A DNA stretch of 7,915 bases, taken from assembly GCA_910585165.1 (NCBI GenBank), contig CAJUBX010000088.1, positions 1 through 7,915 of the forward strand. The letters are read 5' to 3'. The stretch comes from an uncultured Oscillibacter sp. GTDB lineage: Bacteria; Bacillota; Clostridia; Oscillospirales; Oscillospiraceae. The translations under genes and the position numbers were made by a program. This document shows positions 1 to 7,915 of this stretch, piece after piece (within the stretch, counting starts at the first letter, position 1; the number at the start of each line of letters is the position of its first letter). The notes beneath the pieces were generated by a model. That model worked only from the letters and a program-made list of their open reading frames with translations. It did no database searches and was not told where the DNA came from.

Positions 1-629
1 TGGACACCGCCAAGGAGTTCAAGGCCGGGGACCTGTATCCCGGCTCCACCTACCATAAGCCCGCCTCCATTGAGCGGGTGACCATCGCCTCCGTGGGCGG
101 CAGGGACTTTGATAAGAACGCCGTCTACACCATCGCCACCAACGACTTCATGGCCGCCGGCGGCGACACCTACTACGCCTTTGCCTCCGCTTCCGTCAAC
201 TACGATCTGGGCCTTCCCATGGACGAGGTCCTGATGGACTACGTCAAGGAGGAGCTGGGCGGCACCGTCACCGCCGCCGCCTACGGCGAGCCCGCCGGCC
301 GCATCACCATTGAGGAGGTTACGGTAGCTACCCCCGCCGAGGAGCCTGCGGAAGAGCCCGCCCCCGCTCCCGAGCCTGTCCCGGAGCCCGCTCCCGCCCC
401 CGAGCCCGTTCCTGAGCCCGCTCCCCAGCCGGAGCCCGCTCCCCAGCCCCTCCCCGCCGCTGTTGAGGACGGCTATGTGGTCAAGTCCGGCGACTGCCTG
501 TGGAGCATCGCCCAGAAGGCCTACGGTACTGGACGGCAGTGGAACGTGATTTACCAGGCCAACAAGGATGCCATCAAGAATCCCAACGACCTGCGCATCG
601 GCCAGGTTCTGGTGATTCCCGCGGCCTGA
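1..629 (+). CDS. 5'-nucleotidase C-terminal domain with LysM tail (3' part of gene)
   Basis: This is the 3' end of a gene; the first complete codon is at base 3, and 208 codons are visible before TGA at 627-629. The first part matches the substrate-binding C-terminal domain of the 5'-nucleotidase/UshA family: VYTIATNDFMAAGGDTYYAF at about 123-182 carries the family's NDF(x)AAGGDxY signature. A linker of Pro, Ala and Glu follows (about 334-470), then one LysM domain (471-626, from GYVVKSGDCLWSIAQ to IGQVLVIP). Family knowledge: such enzymes are secreted metallophosphoesterases that remove phosphate from extracellular nucleotides, and LysM binds peptidoglycan, so the product is probably held in the cell wall. 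The metal-binding catalytic domain and signal peptide would lie upstream of the window and cannot be checked. A cyclic-nucleotide phosphodiesterase/nucleotidase is an equally possible substrate class. No membrane anchor or sortase motif appears after the LysM domain. Confidence 0.87.
   Translation, partial: DTAKEFKAGDLYPGSTYHKPASIERVTIASVGGRDFDKNAVYTIATNDFMAAGGDTYYAFASASVNYDLGLPMDEVLMDYVKEELGGTVTAAAYGEPAGRITIEEVTVATPAEEPAEEPAPAPEPVPEPAPAPEPVPEPAPQPEPAPQPLPAAVEDGYVVKSGDCLWSIAQKAYGTGRQWNVIYQANKDAIKNPNDLRIGQVLVIPAA
357..452 (+). repeat. Pro/Ala/Glu-rich coding repeat in nucleotidase linker
   Basis: Two tandem 30-base units (357-386 and 387-416) each encode the same ten residues, PAPAPEPVPE. Shortened PAPQPE and PAPQP copies follow. 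The two full units differ at five third-codon positions, all silent, so the repeat is conserved as protein, not as DNA. It forms a stiff, extended spacer between the nucleotidase domain and LysM. Confidence 0.85.
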
Positions 630-631
630 GC

Positions 632-651
632 CCCCGCATCTCCCCGCATCT
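632..651. repeat. Tandem 10-bp direct repeat after the nucleotidase stop
   Basis: CCCCGCATCT occurs twice back to back (632-641 and 642-651), three bases after the nucleotidase stop codon. It looks like a small slippage duplication. No function is apparent. Confidence 0.8.
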
Positions 652-665
652 TTCTTAAAGCAGAA

Positions 666-700
666 AGCGGCGTCCGAAGCATTGCGCTTCGGACGCCGCT
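666..700. terminator. 15-bp perfect stem-loop between converging genes, candidate terminator
   Basis: AGCGGCGTCCGAAGC (666-680) pairs perfectly with 686-700 around a 5-base loop, ATTGC. Read leftward, the stem is followed by a T-rich run (TTTCTGCTTT), so it best fits an intrinsic terminator for the kinase gene on the minus strand. Read rightward, no T-tract follows at once, so its role for the nucleotidase gene is less certain. It is the first of a chain of stem-loops. Confidence 0.65.
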
Positions 701-770
701 CAGCTTGTCAAAAAAGACTTTTCGACAAGCTGCTGCAAATTTTCAGAACTTCAAAAAGTTCTGAAAATTT
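701..770. repeat. Two further adjacent inverted repeats
   Basis: CAGCTTGTC (701-709) pairs with GACAAGCTG (724-732). The stem continues inward through an A/T stretch (711-714 with 719-722) after one mismatch. Four bases later AAATTTTCAGAACT (737-750) pairs perfectly over 14 bp with 757-770 around a TCAAAA loop. Both stems carry A-runs on one arm and T-runs on the other, so either strand could act as a weak terminator. They directly abut the stem at 666-700. Confidence 0.75.
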
Positions 771-787
771 AGGATTTCAATAGTGCA

Positions 788-808
788 GGAAACCCTTCCT
801 GGGTTTCC
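788..808. repeat. 8-bp inverted repeat
   Basis: GGAAACCC (788-795) pairs with GGGTTTCC (801-808) around TTCCT. It is the last strong stem-loop of the chain. A weaker 7-bp stem (848-854 with 863-869) lies just past the kinase stop codon and could help end leftward transcription. Confidence 0.65.
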
Positions 809-871
809 CGCCCTACACCCTTCCTTCCCGTTGAATGGCTTTTATGAGTTTCTCGGCAGCCTGAGAGACCC

Positions 872-1726
872 TCACCGGGGCAGCAGCCGCCCCAGCAGGG
901 GCTCAAAGTCCACCCCCTCCTGGAGGGAAAGGCCCTGCTCCACCGTCCGCACGGCGCAGGCGTGAATGAAGTCCACCGCCAGGGCGGCGGCTTCCCAGAG
1001 GGAATCCCCCCGCATCAGCGCCCCGGTCAATACGCTGGCGAACACGTCCCCGGTGCCGTGAAGGGGATGGGCCACGAATTCCGTCTGGACGGCCTCCGCC
1101 CTTCCCGTCCGGGCGTCGAAGCACATGGCCCCAGTCCGCCCGGGGGACAGCGCCGCCCCGGTCAGGGCCACGGAGCGCCGCCCGCCCAGGCTCAGCTCCT
1201 CCGCCAGGCGGCGGAGGGCGGACTCATCGTGGAGGGCCCGGCCCCCGTCCAGAAGGTCCCGGCAGTCCCGGTTCAGAAGGAAGGCGGCCTCCGTCAGGTT
1301 GGGGGTGATTACGTCGGCCAGCTCCGCCAGATGGGCCATTCCGGCGCACATGGCGGGGGTGTAGGTCTGATAGGGCTTCCCGTCGTCCCCCATGACCGGG
1401 TCCACCACCACCAGGGTATCCGGCTCCCGGAAGGCGCGGATGAAATCGGCCACAATGCCGATTTGGCGCTCGCTTCCCAAAAAGCCGCTGTAGATGGCCT
1501 GGAAGCGCAGGCCCAGGGACTTCCAGTGGGCCGCCGCCTTGGGCAGCTCCTCGGTCATGTCCAGGAACGTGAAGCCGGTGAAGCCCCCGGTGTGGGTGGA
1601 GAGGAAGGCGGTGGGCAGGGGGCAGCATTGGACGCCCATGACAGAGAGGATGGGGATGACCTCCGTCAGGGAGCAGCGGCCGAAGCCAGAAAGGTCGTGG
1701 ATGACGGCGGCGCGGGGAGTCGGCAT
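872..1726 (-). CDS. pdxY: Pyridoxal/pyridoxamine kinase (PdxY type)
   Basis: This 284-residue ribokinase-fold enzyme phosphorylates pyridoxal, pyridoxamine or pyridoxine with ATP in the cytoplasm, as part of vitamin B6 salvage. Visible motifs are the N-terminal VIHDLSGFGRCSL, YSGFLGS (79-85), VVVDPVMGDDGKPY starting near 106 (Asp109), ITPNLTEA (about 140-147) and the anion-hole HGTGDVFAS, whose GTGD (224-227) supplies the catalytic base Asp227. Length fits the family's roughly 280-290 residues. I chose the ATG at 1726 because AGAGGA (1738-1733) lies six bases upstream and the protein then begins right at the fold's first strand. An ATG at 1789 would add 21 residues unlike the family and would overlap the predicted transcription start. 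The gene converges on the nucleotidase gene and diverges from tRNA-Leu. Telling PdxY from PdxK or a ThiD-like kinase by sequence alone is not fully secure; PdxY fits best. Confidence 0.92.
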   Translation of the reverse strand: MPTPRAAVIHDLSGFGRCSLTEVIPILSVMGVQCCPLPTAFLSTHTGGFTGFTFLDMTEELPKAAAHWKSLGLRFQAIYSGFLGSERQIGIVADFIRAFREPDTLVVVDPVMGDDGKPYQTYTPAMCAGMAHLAELADVITPNLTEAAFLLNRDCRDLLDGGRALHDESALRRLAEELSLGGRRSVALTGAALSPGRTGAMCFDARTGRAEAVQTEFVAHPLHGTGDVFASVLTGALMRGDSLWEAAALAVDFIHACAVRTVEQGLSLQEGVDFEPLLGRLLPR

Positions 1727-1789
1727 GTTGGGTCCTCTTTTCGTTGAAGTAATGGGGGCGTAGTTCCGAAGCGTTTCTTCGGACATCAT

Positions 1790-1818
1790 ATTTTACAACG
1801 GAACCTGGGAAAGCGCAA
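1790..1818 (-). promoter_or_regulatory. Predicted vegetative promoter of the kinase gene
   Basis: On the minus strand TTGCGC (1818-1813) is a partial -35 and TAAAAT (1795-1790) a 5/6 match to the -10, with a 17-base spacer. Transcription would start near 1783 and give a leader of about 57 bases. That leader opens with a small stem-loop (TCCGAAG/CTTCGGA, 1783-1777 with 1771-1765). The -35 match is weak, so this is a moderate prediction. Confidence 0.5.
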
Positions 1819-1833
1819 GGGAGAAAATAGGGC

Positions 1834-1863
1834 TGGACGGAGGCAGGGAGGGTATGGTATAAT
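1834..1863 (+). promoter_or_regulatory. Predicted extended -10 promoter of tRNA-Leu
   Basis: A perfect TATAAT at 1858-1863 is preceded by the extended element TATG (1853-1856). TGGACG (1834-1839) gives a 4/6 match to the -35 with an 18-base spacer. Transcription would begin near 1870, about 60 bases before the mature tRNA, leaving a 5' leader for RNase P to remove. Confidence 0.7.
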
Positions 1864-1929
1864 GGCTGCAAGCGGCTGTTCTATTTGATCCCGGCCATTC
1901 TCATGGCATCCGGACAGCGGCTTTCATCT

Positions 1930-2014
1930 GCGCCTGTGATGGAATTGGTAGACATGCGAGATTTAGGTTCTCGTGCGGCGACGCGTGCGGGTTCGAGTCC
2001 CTTCAGGCGCACCA
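1930..2014 (+). tRNA. tRNA-Leu (anticodon UAG)
   Basis: This 85-base class II tRNA reads CUA and, by wobble, other CUN leucine codons. The acceptor stem GCGCCTG (1930-1936) pairs fully with CAGGCGC (2004-2010), followed by discriminator A and encoded CCA (2012-2014). The D arm is ATG/CAT around GAATTGGTAGA. The anticodon stem CGAGA/TCTCG (1957-1961 with 1969-1973) encloses loop TTTAGGT, with anticodon TAG at 1964-1966. A long variable arm (GCG/CGC, 1975-1984) marks the leucine/serine class, and the T loop is TTCGAGT (1992-1998). The T stem is imperfect: C1988 faces T2002 and G1987 faces T2003 as a wobble. The gene stands alone, between its own promoter and terminator. Confidence 0.96.
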
Positions 2015-2017
2015 CGT

Positions 2018-2051
2018 CGGAGCAAAGTCCGCTTTGCTCCGGCATTTTTTT
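2018..2051 (+). terminator. Intrinsic terminator of tRNA-Leu
   Basis: CGGAGCAAAG (2018-2027) pairs perfectly with CTTTGCTCCG (2032-2041) around a TCCG loop. A run of seven T (2045-2051) follows closely. It starts four bases after the tRNA's CCA, as expected for a single tRNA gene. The T-run also pairs with the A-run downstream (GGCATTTTT, 2041-2049, with AAAAATGCC, 2054-2062), which could end transcription from the other side. Confidence 0.88.
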
Positions 2052-2090
2052 GCAAAAATGCCATCCGCTCCACTCCCTTGCTCCTCCTCT

Positions 2091-2129
2091 CCAAATCGAA
2101 CCCGCTTCGCTGGGCTTCGATTTGGTTTT
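2091..2129. repeat. Inverted repeat with T-rich flank
   Basis: CCAAATCGAA (2091-2100) pairs with TTCGATTTGG (2116-2125), extended inward by CCC/GGG with one bulged base. TTTT follows on the plus strand. It resembles a second, back-up terminator beyond the tRNA, but no gene lies between it and the first, so its role is unclear. Confidence 0.65.
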
Positions 2130-2168
2130 AGGTGCAAACCAGAAAAAATCGTTTTTGACCGTTTATCG

Positions 2169-2207
2169 CAGAAAAGAAGACACGCCGTCGGCGTGTCTTC
2201 TTTTCTG
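2169..2207. repeat. 18-bp perfect inverted repeat
   Basis: CAGAAAAGAAGACACGCC (2169-2186) pairs perfectly with 2190-2207 around a three-base GTC loop. It is the longest perfect palindrome in the window. One arm is purine-rich (AGAAAAGAAGA) and the other pyrimidine-rich, so it could terminate transcription or belong to a dispersed repeat element. It lies in a 383-base stretch (2015-2397) without a credible protein gene. Confidence 0.85.
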
Positions 2208-2216
2208 GTGCTCACC

Positions 2217-2297
2217 GGCTTTTGCCAAAGGCAAAAGCCAGCCCGCTGCGGCGGGGTTGATTCAAATCCCGCAGGGGGAACCCGCTAAGGTTCCCCC
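2217..2297. repeat. Run of three closely packed inverted repeats
   Basis: GGCTTTTGCC (2217-2226) pairs perfectly with 2230-2239 around AAA. GCGGG (2251-2255) pairs with CCCGC (2268-2272), with an inner TTGA/TCAA stem. GGGGGAACC (2274-2282) pairs perfectly with GGTTCCCCC (2289-2297) around CGCTAA. Only a few bases separate the stems. The rest of the space to 2346 holds nothing I recognise. Confidence 0.75.
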
Positions 2298-2346
2298 CGC
2301 AGACGCCTCCCTCCTTGCGAAGACTGCCAGGCCGGGCGGGGCCTTC

Positions 2347-2375
2347 GGATAATTTTTTCCATCCGACGCATACTA
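2347..2375 (+). promoter_or_regulatory. Sigma-G-like forespore promoter of spoVAF
   Basis: CATACTA (2369-2375) fits the sigma-G -10 pattern CATnnTA, and GGATA (2347-2351) fits four of five positions of the -35 pattern GHATR, with a 17-base spacer. Transcription would start near 2382, giving a leader of about 16 bases that just holds the ribosome binding site. In Bacillus subtilis the spoVA genes are transcribed by sigma-G in the forespore, so motif and gene agree. This is a motif match only. Confidence 0.65.
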
Positions 2376-2397
2376 CCTCCATTTCCGGGAGGTGCGC

Positions 2398-3816
2398 ATG
2401 GGAACTTTATCTGACAACTACATGGAAAACGTCCGCTTGTTTGACGAGGCCCTGGGCGTGGGCCGCAGCGTGGACATGGTGAGCCGGGATTACCGCATCG
2501 CGGGCCGCCGGGCCCGCATCTGGGTGGTGGACGGCTACGGCAAGGACGAAACCCTGGAGCGCATGGGGGCCTTCTGGCTCTCCCAGCCTCCAAACGCCCT
2601 GGAGGGCCTGGAGGAAATGCAGGACTTCGCAGACCGCTTCATCACCTTCTCCGAGGTGGACGTGGGCTTCGACACGGAGGAGCTTATCACCTCCGTACTG
2701 ATGGGCAAGTCCCTCCTCCTGCTGGAGGGGCTCCGGGGCGGGGCCCAGATCGACGCCAAGGACTACCCCGGCCGGGGCGTGGACGAGCCCCCGGACGGCA
2801 AGGTCCTCCGGGGCTCCCACGACGGCTTTGTGGAGGCGGTGGTGCCCAACATGGCCCTGCTCCGCCGCCGCATCCGGGACCCGCACCTCACTATGGAGGG
2901 GCTGAAGCTGGGGAGGCGGTCCCACACGGACGCGGTGCTGTGCTATCTGGACGACAAGGCGGACCCGGCCCTCCTCTCCTCCATCCGGGAGAAGCTCGCC
3001 GCCATCGACGTGAACTCCCTCTCCATGGCCCAGGAGAGCGTGGCGGAGGCCATCCGGCCCCGGCAGTGGTACAACCCCTTCCCCAAGGTCCGCTACACGG
3101 AGCGGCCCGACAGCGCCGCCGCCAGCATCATGGAGGGAAACGTGGTGCTGATGGTGGACAACTCCCCCTCGGTGATGATTCTGCCCACCACCTTTTTCGA
3201 CTTCACCCAGGAGGCCAACGAGTTTTACTTCCCGCCGCTGGTGGGAACCTACCTCCGCCTTCTGCGGATTGTCGTCTTTTTGATTTCGCTGCTCATCACC
3301 CCCACCTGGTATCTGATGGTGAAGGAGGCCGGGCGGCTGCCGGAGTGGCTGGAGTTTTTGTCCTCCCCGGAGCCCGCCGCCCTGGGGCTTTTGTGGCAGC
3401 TTCTGGTGGTGGAGTTCCTGGTGGACGTTTTGAAGCTGGCGTCCCTCAACACGCCGGATTCCCTCTCCAACTCCTTCTCCATGCTGGGGGCGCTGATTTT
3501 GGGCGACTTCGCCGTCCAGGCCGGGTGGCTGGGGCCGGAGGTGCTGGTGTATATGGCCTTTGTGTCCGTGGCCAGCTTCGCCCAGCCCAGCTATGAGATG
3601 GGGTATGCCTTCAAGCTCCTCCGGGTGGTGCTGCTGCTTTTGACGGCTGCCCTGGACGTGTGGGGCTATGGCCTGGGGATTCTTGGCATCCTGGTTCTGC
3701 TGGCCGCCACCAAGCCCCTGGTGGGCCGGGGCTATCTCTATCCCCTCATCCCCTTCAACGGCAAGGCCCTGCGGCGGCTTTTGGTTCGGGAGCCCATCAG
3801 CCGGGACAACACGTGA
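2398..3816 (+). CDS. spoVAF: Stage V sporulation protein AF (GerA-family spore protein)
   Basis: This 472-residue membrane protein belongs to the SpoVAF branch of the GerA germinant-receptor A-subunit family; B. subtilis SpoVAF is about 490 residues. A soluble N-terminal region (1 to about 285) carries RGSHDGFVE (138-146), RRSHTD (173-178) and TERPD (234-238), followed by EGNVVLMVDNSPSVMILPTTFFDF. The C-terminal half has about five membrane segments, near 291-312, 327-348, 360-378, 382-400 and 408-440, with NTPDSLS and AQPSYEMG (PSYE 397-400) typical of SpoVAF. Family knowledge: SpoVAF sits in the spore inner membrane and assists germination and ion/dipicolinate release. The ATG at 2398 is chosen because GGAGG (2388-2392) lies five bases upstream; an in-frame GTG at 2392 lies inside that site. 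No spoVA partner genes adjoin it here: tRNA-Leu lies upstream and a terminator downstream, so it looks monocistronic. A generic GerA-type germination protein is the alternative. Confidence 0.92.
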   Translation: MGTLSDNYMENVRLFDEALGVGRSVDMVSRDYRIAGRRARIWVVDGYGKDETLERMGAFWLSQPPNALEGLEEMQDFADRFITFSEVDVGFDTEELITSVLMGKSLLLLEGLRGGAQIDAKDYPGRGVDEPPDGKVLRGSHDGFVEAVVPNMALLRRRIRDPHLTMEGLKLGRRSHTDAVLCYLDDKADPALLSSIREKLAAIDVNSLSMAQESVAEAIRPRQWYNPFPKVRYTERPDSAAASIMEGNVVLMVDNSPSVMILPTTFFDFTQEANEFYFPPLVGTYLRLLRIVVFLISLLITPTWYLMVKEAGRLPEWLEFLSSPEPAALGLLWQLLVVEFLVDVLKLASLNTPDSLSNSFSMLGALILGDFAVQAGWLGPEVLVYMAFVSVASFAQPSYEMGYAFKLLRVVLLLLTAALDVWGYGLGILGILVLLAATKPLVGRGYLYPLIPFNGKALRRLLVREPISRDNT

Positions 3817-3824
3817 GCATTCCG

Positions 3825-3860
3825 GGACCGCCCCCTTTGGGGGGCGGTCCTCACATTTTT
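3825..3860 (+). terminator. Intrinsic terminator of spoVAF
   Basis: GGACCGCCCCC (3825-3835) pairs over 11 bp with 3840-3850 around a TTTG loop, and a five-T run follows at 3856-3860. It begins nine bases after the spoVAF stop and separates that gene from carAB. Confidence 0.88.
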
Positions 3861-3917
3861 CACAAAAAAGTCATACCTTTCGCCGGAAAACTTCGCCGCC
3901 CGCCGGGCATTCCGTCA

Positions 3918-3946
3918 TTGACGATGGGGCCGAAAACCCTCATAAT
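3918..3946 (+). promoter_or_regulatory. Predicted vegetative promoter of carAB
   Basis: TTGACG (3918-3923) and CATAAT (3941-3946) each match the sigma-A consensus at five of six positions, with an optimal 17-base spacer. Transcription would start near 3953, leaving a leader of about 33 bases. GGGAGG (3975-3980) lies five bases before the carA ATG. Such a short leader leaves no room for a PyrR-type attenuator between the start site and the gene. Confidence 0.8.
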
Positions 3947-3985
3947 AAAGAAGATAACGCATCGAAAACACCGAGGGAGGCATCC

Positions 3986-5064
3986 ATGAAAAAAGGCTAT
4001 TTGGTACTGGCGGACGGCCAGGTGTTTGAGGGGCTGCGGTTCGGCGCGGAGGCCCCGGGCGGGGCTCCCGCCGTGGGCGAGCTGGTCTTCACCACCGGCA
4101 TGTGCGGGTATGTGGAAACCCTGACGGACCCCAGCTACGCGGGGCAGATCGTCATGCAGACCTATCCCCTCATCGGCAACTATGGAATCATCCCCGAGGA
4201 CTTCGAGGGAGCGTGCTGCGTCAAGGGCTATGTGGTCCGGGAGCTGTGCGGGCATCCCTCCAATTTCCGCTGCGGCGGGAACCTGGACGGCTTTTTGAAG
4301 GAGCGGAACGTCCCCGGCCTCTGCGGCGTGGACACCCGGCAGATTACCCGGATTATCCGGGAGCGCGGCGTGATGAACGCGCTTCTCTGCGACGAGGTTC
4401 CTTCGGACCTCAGCGCCCTGCGGGACTACGCCGTTTCCGGCGCGGTGGAGGCCGTCACCCGGAAGACGGCGGAGGTTTTCCCGGCGGAGGGGGGGTCCCC
4501 CCGCTTCCGGGTGGCCCTGCTGGACTACGGCGCGAAGCGGAATATCGTGGAGGAGCTGCAAAAACGGGGCTGCGAGGTGGCGGTGCTCCCGGCGGGCGCG
4601 GCGGCGGAGGAGGTCCTGGACCGGAATCCCGACGGGGTGATGCTCTCCAACGGCCCCGGGGACCCGGCGGAAAACGCCTTTCAGATTCGGCAGATTCAAA
4701 CGCTTCTGGGGAAGGTGCCGCTGTTCGGCATCTGCCTTGGGCACCAGCTCGCCGCCCTGGCGGCGGGGGGGAAGACCTATAAGCTGAAGTACGGCCACCG
4801 GGGGGTGAACCAGCCCGTCCGGGATGTAAGCGGCGGGCGGACCTACATCACCAGCCAGAACCACGGCTACGCCGTGGACGGAGACTCCGTGAAGCGCGGC
4901 CGCGTCTCCTTCTTAAACGCCAACGACGGAACCTGCGAGGGGATGGACTACCCGGAGCTTCGGGCCTTCACCGTCCAGTTCCACCCCGAGGCCCGGGGCG
5001 GCCCCCGGGACACCGCGTTTTTGTTTGACCGCTTTGTGGAGCTGATGAAGGGAGGGGAGCTGTA

Positions 5065-5065
<1 letters not shown>
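3986..5065 (+). CDS. carA: Carbamoyl phosphate synthetase, small (glutaminase) subunit
   Basis: CarA (359 residues; the family usually has 350-380) hydrolyses glutamine and channels ammonia to CarB for carbamoyl phosphate synthesis, feeding pyrimidine and arginine pathways in the cytoplasm. The N-terminal CPSase domain (about 1-165) shows ELVFTTGMCGYVETLTDPSY, PLIGNYG and GVDTRQITRIIRERG. The C-terminal class I glutamine amidotransferase domain (about 170-355) shows SNGPGDP and the nucleophile elbow GICLGHQ with Cys250, plus the triad partners His333 and Glu335 in QFHPEA, so the glutaminase looks intact. The ATG at 3986 has a strong GGGAGG site. The same frame stays open upstream into spoVAF, but that part is not family-like and crosses a terminator and promoter. 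carB follows with a one-base overlap. Whether this enzyme serves arginine or pyrimidine synthesis, or both, cannot be told from the window, as no pyr or arg genes are visible. Confidence 0.98.

Positions 5066-7915
<2,850 letters not shown>

Noticed and set aside
962..1747. Plus-strand open frame of 261 codons across the kinase gene
   Set aside because: The minus-strand kinase has full family motifs here; the plus-strand translation is low-complexity Gly/Arg/Gln-rich with no recognisable domain or good ribosome binding site.
2251..2272. T-arm-like string GTTGATTCAAATCCCGC as a possible tRNA fragment or attachment-site remnant
   Set aside because: The string looks like a T loop, but the bases flanking TTCAAAT do not form a proper five-pair T stem. 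It does not repeat the tRNA-Leu 3' end, and no integrase or acceptor stem is nearby.
666..2297. CRISPR array as an explanation for the repeated palindromes
   Set aside because: The stems differ in sequence from one another, with no constant repeat, no regular spacers and no cas genes.
1885..2352. Open frame running through tRNA-Leu and the hairpin region
   Set aside because: It covers a clear tRNA and its terminator, lacks a credible ribosome binding site and encodes no recognisable protein. Smaller frames at 2003-2215 (minus) and 2034-2288 (plus) fail for the same reasons.
3668..3985. N-terminal extension of carA beginning inside spoVAF
   Set aside because: The frame is open, but the extra 106 residues do not resemble CarA and would cross the spoVAF terminator and the carAB promoter. 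The ATG at 3986 has an ideal ribosome binding site and gives normal family length.
3860..4864. Minus-strand open frame of 334 codons opposite carA
   Set aside because: It is a shadow of the conserved carA frame with no domain of its own.

Overview
The window reads as chromosomal DNA from a GC-rich, endospore-forming member of the Clostridia, most like the Oscillospiraceae (Flavonifractor-type relatives). The case rests on a clear SpoVAF/GerA-family spore protein behind a sigma-G-like promoter, a Gram-positive style secreted nucleotidase carrying a LysM wall-binding domain, strong GGAGG ribosome binding sites and very GC-rich third codon positions. The genus is inferred, not proven. The genes are mostly housekeeping, and I found no convincing new defence, mobile or biosynthetic system.

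Layout. From 1 to 629 (+) is the 3' end of a 5'-nucleotidase-type gene whose product ends in a Pro/Glu-rich linker and a LysM domain. From 630 to 871 is the space between two converging genes, with a chain of near-contiguous perfect stem-loops. From 872 to 1726 (-) is a pyridoxal/pyridoxamine kinase (PdxY type). From 1727 to 1929 is a divergent promoter region serving the kinase leftward and a tRNA rightward. From 1930 to 2014 (+) is tRNA-Leu(UAG) with encoded CCA and an intrinsic terminator. From 2015 to 2397 there is no protein gene but a second, denser chain of stem-loops, followed by a sigma-G-like promoter. From 2398 to 3816 (+) is spoVAF, apparently a single-gene unit with its own terminator. 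From 3817 to 3985 is a terminator and then a near-consensus vegetative promoter. From 3986 to 5065 (+) is carA, and from 5065 to the window end is carB, sharing one base with carA and cut off before its C-terminal regulatory domain.

How the genes relate. CarA and CarB form glutamine-dependent carbamoyl phosphate synthetase, which feeds pyrimidine and arginine synthesis. The kinase salvages vitamin B6. The nucleotidase could salvage external nucleotides at the cell surface. SpoVAF acts in the spore inner membrane during germination. Promoters and terminators separate these units, so apart from carAB the genes look independently controlled. The least explained material is the pair of stem-loop chains at 666-808 and 2018-2297.
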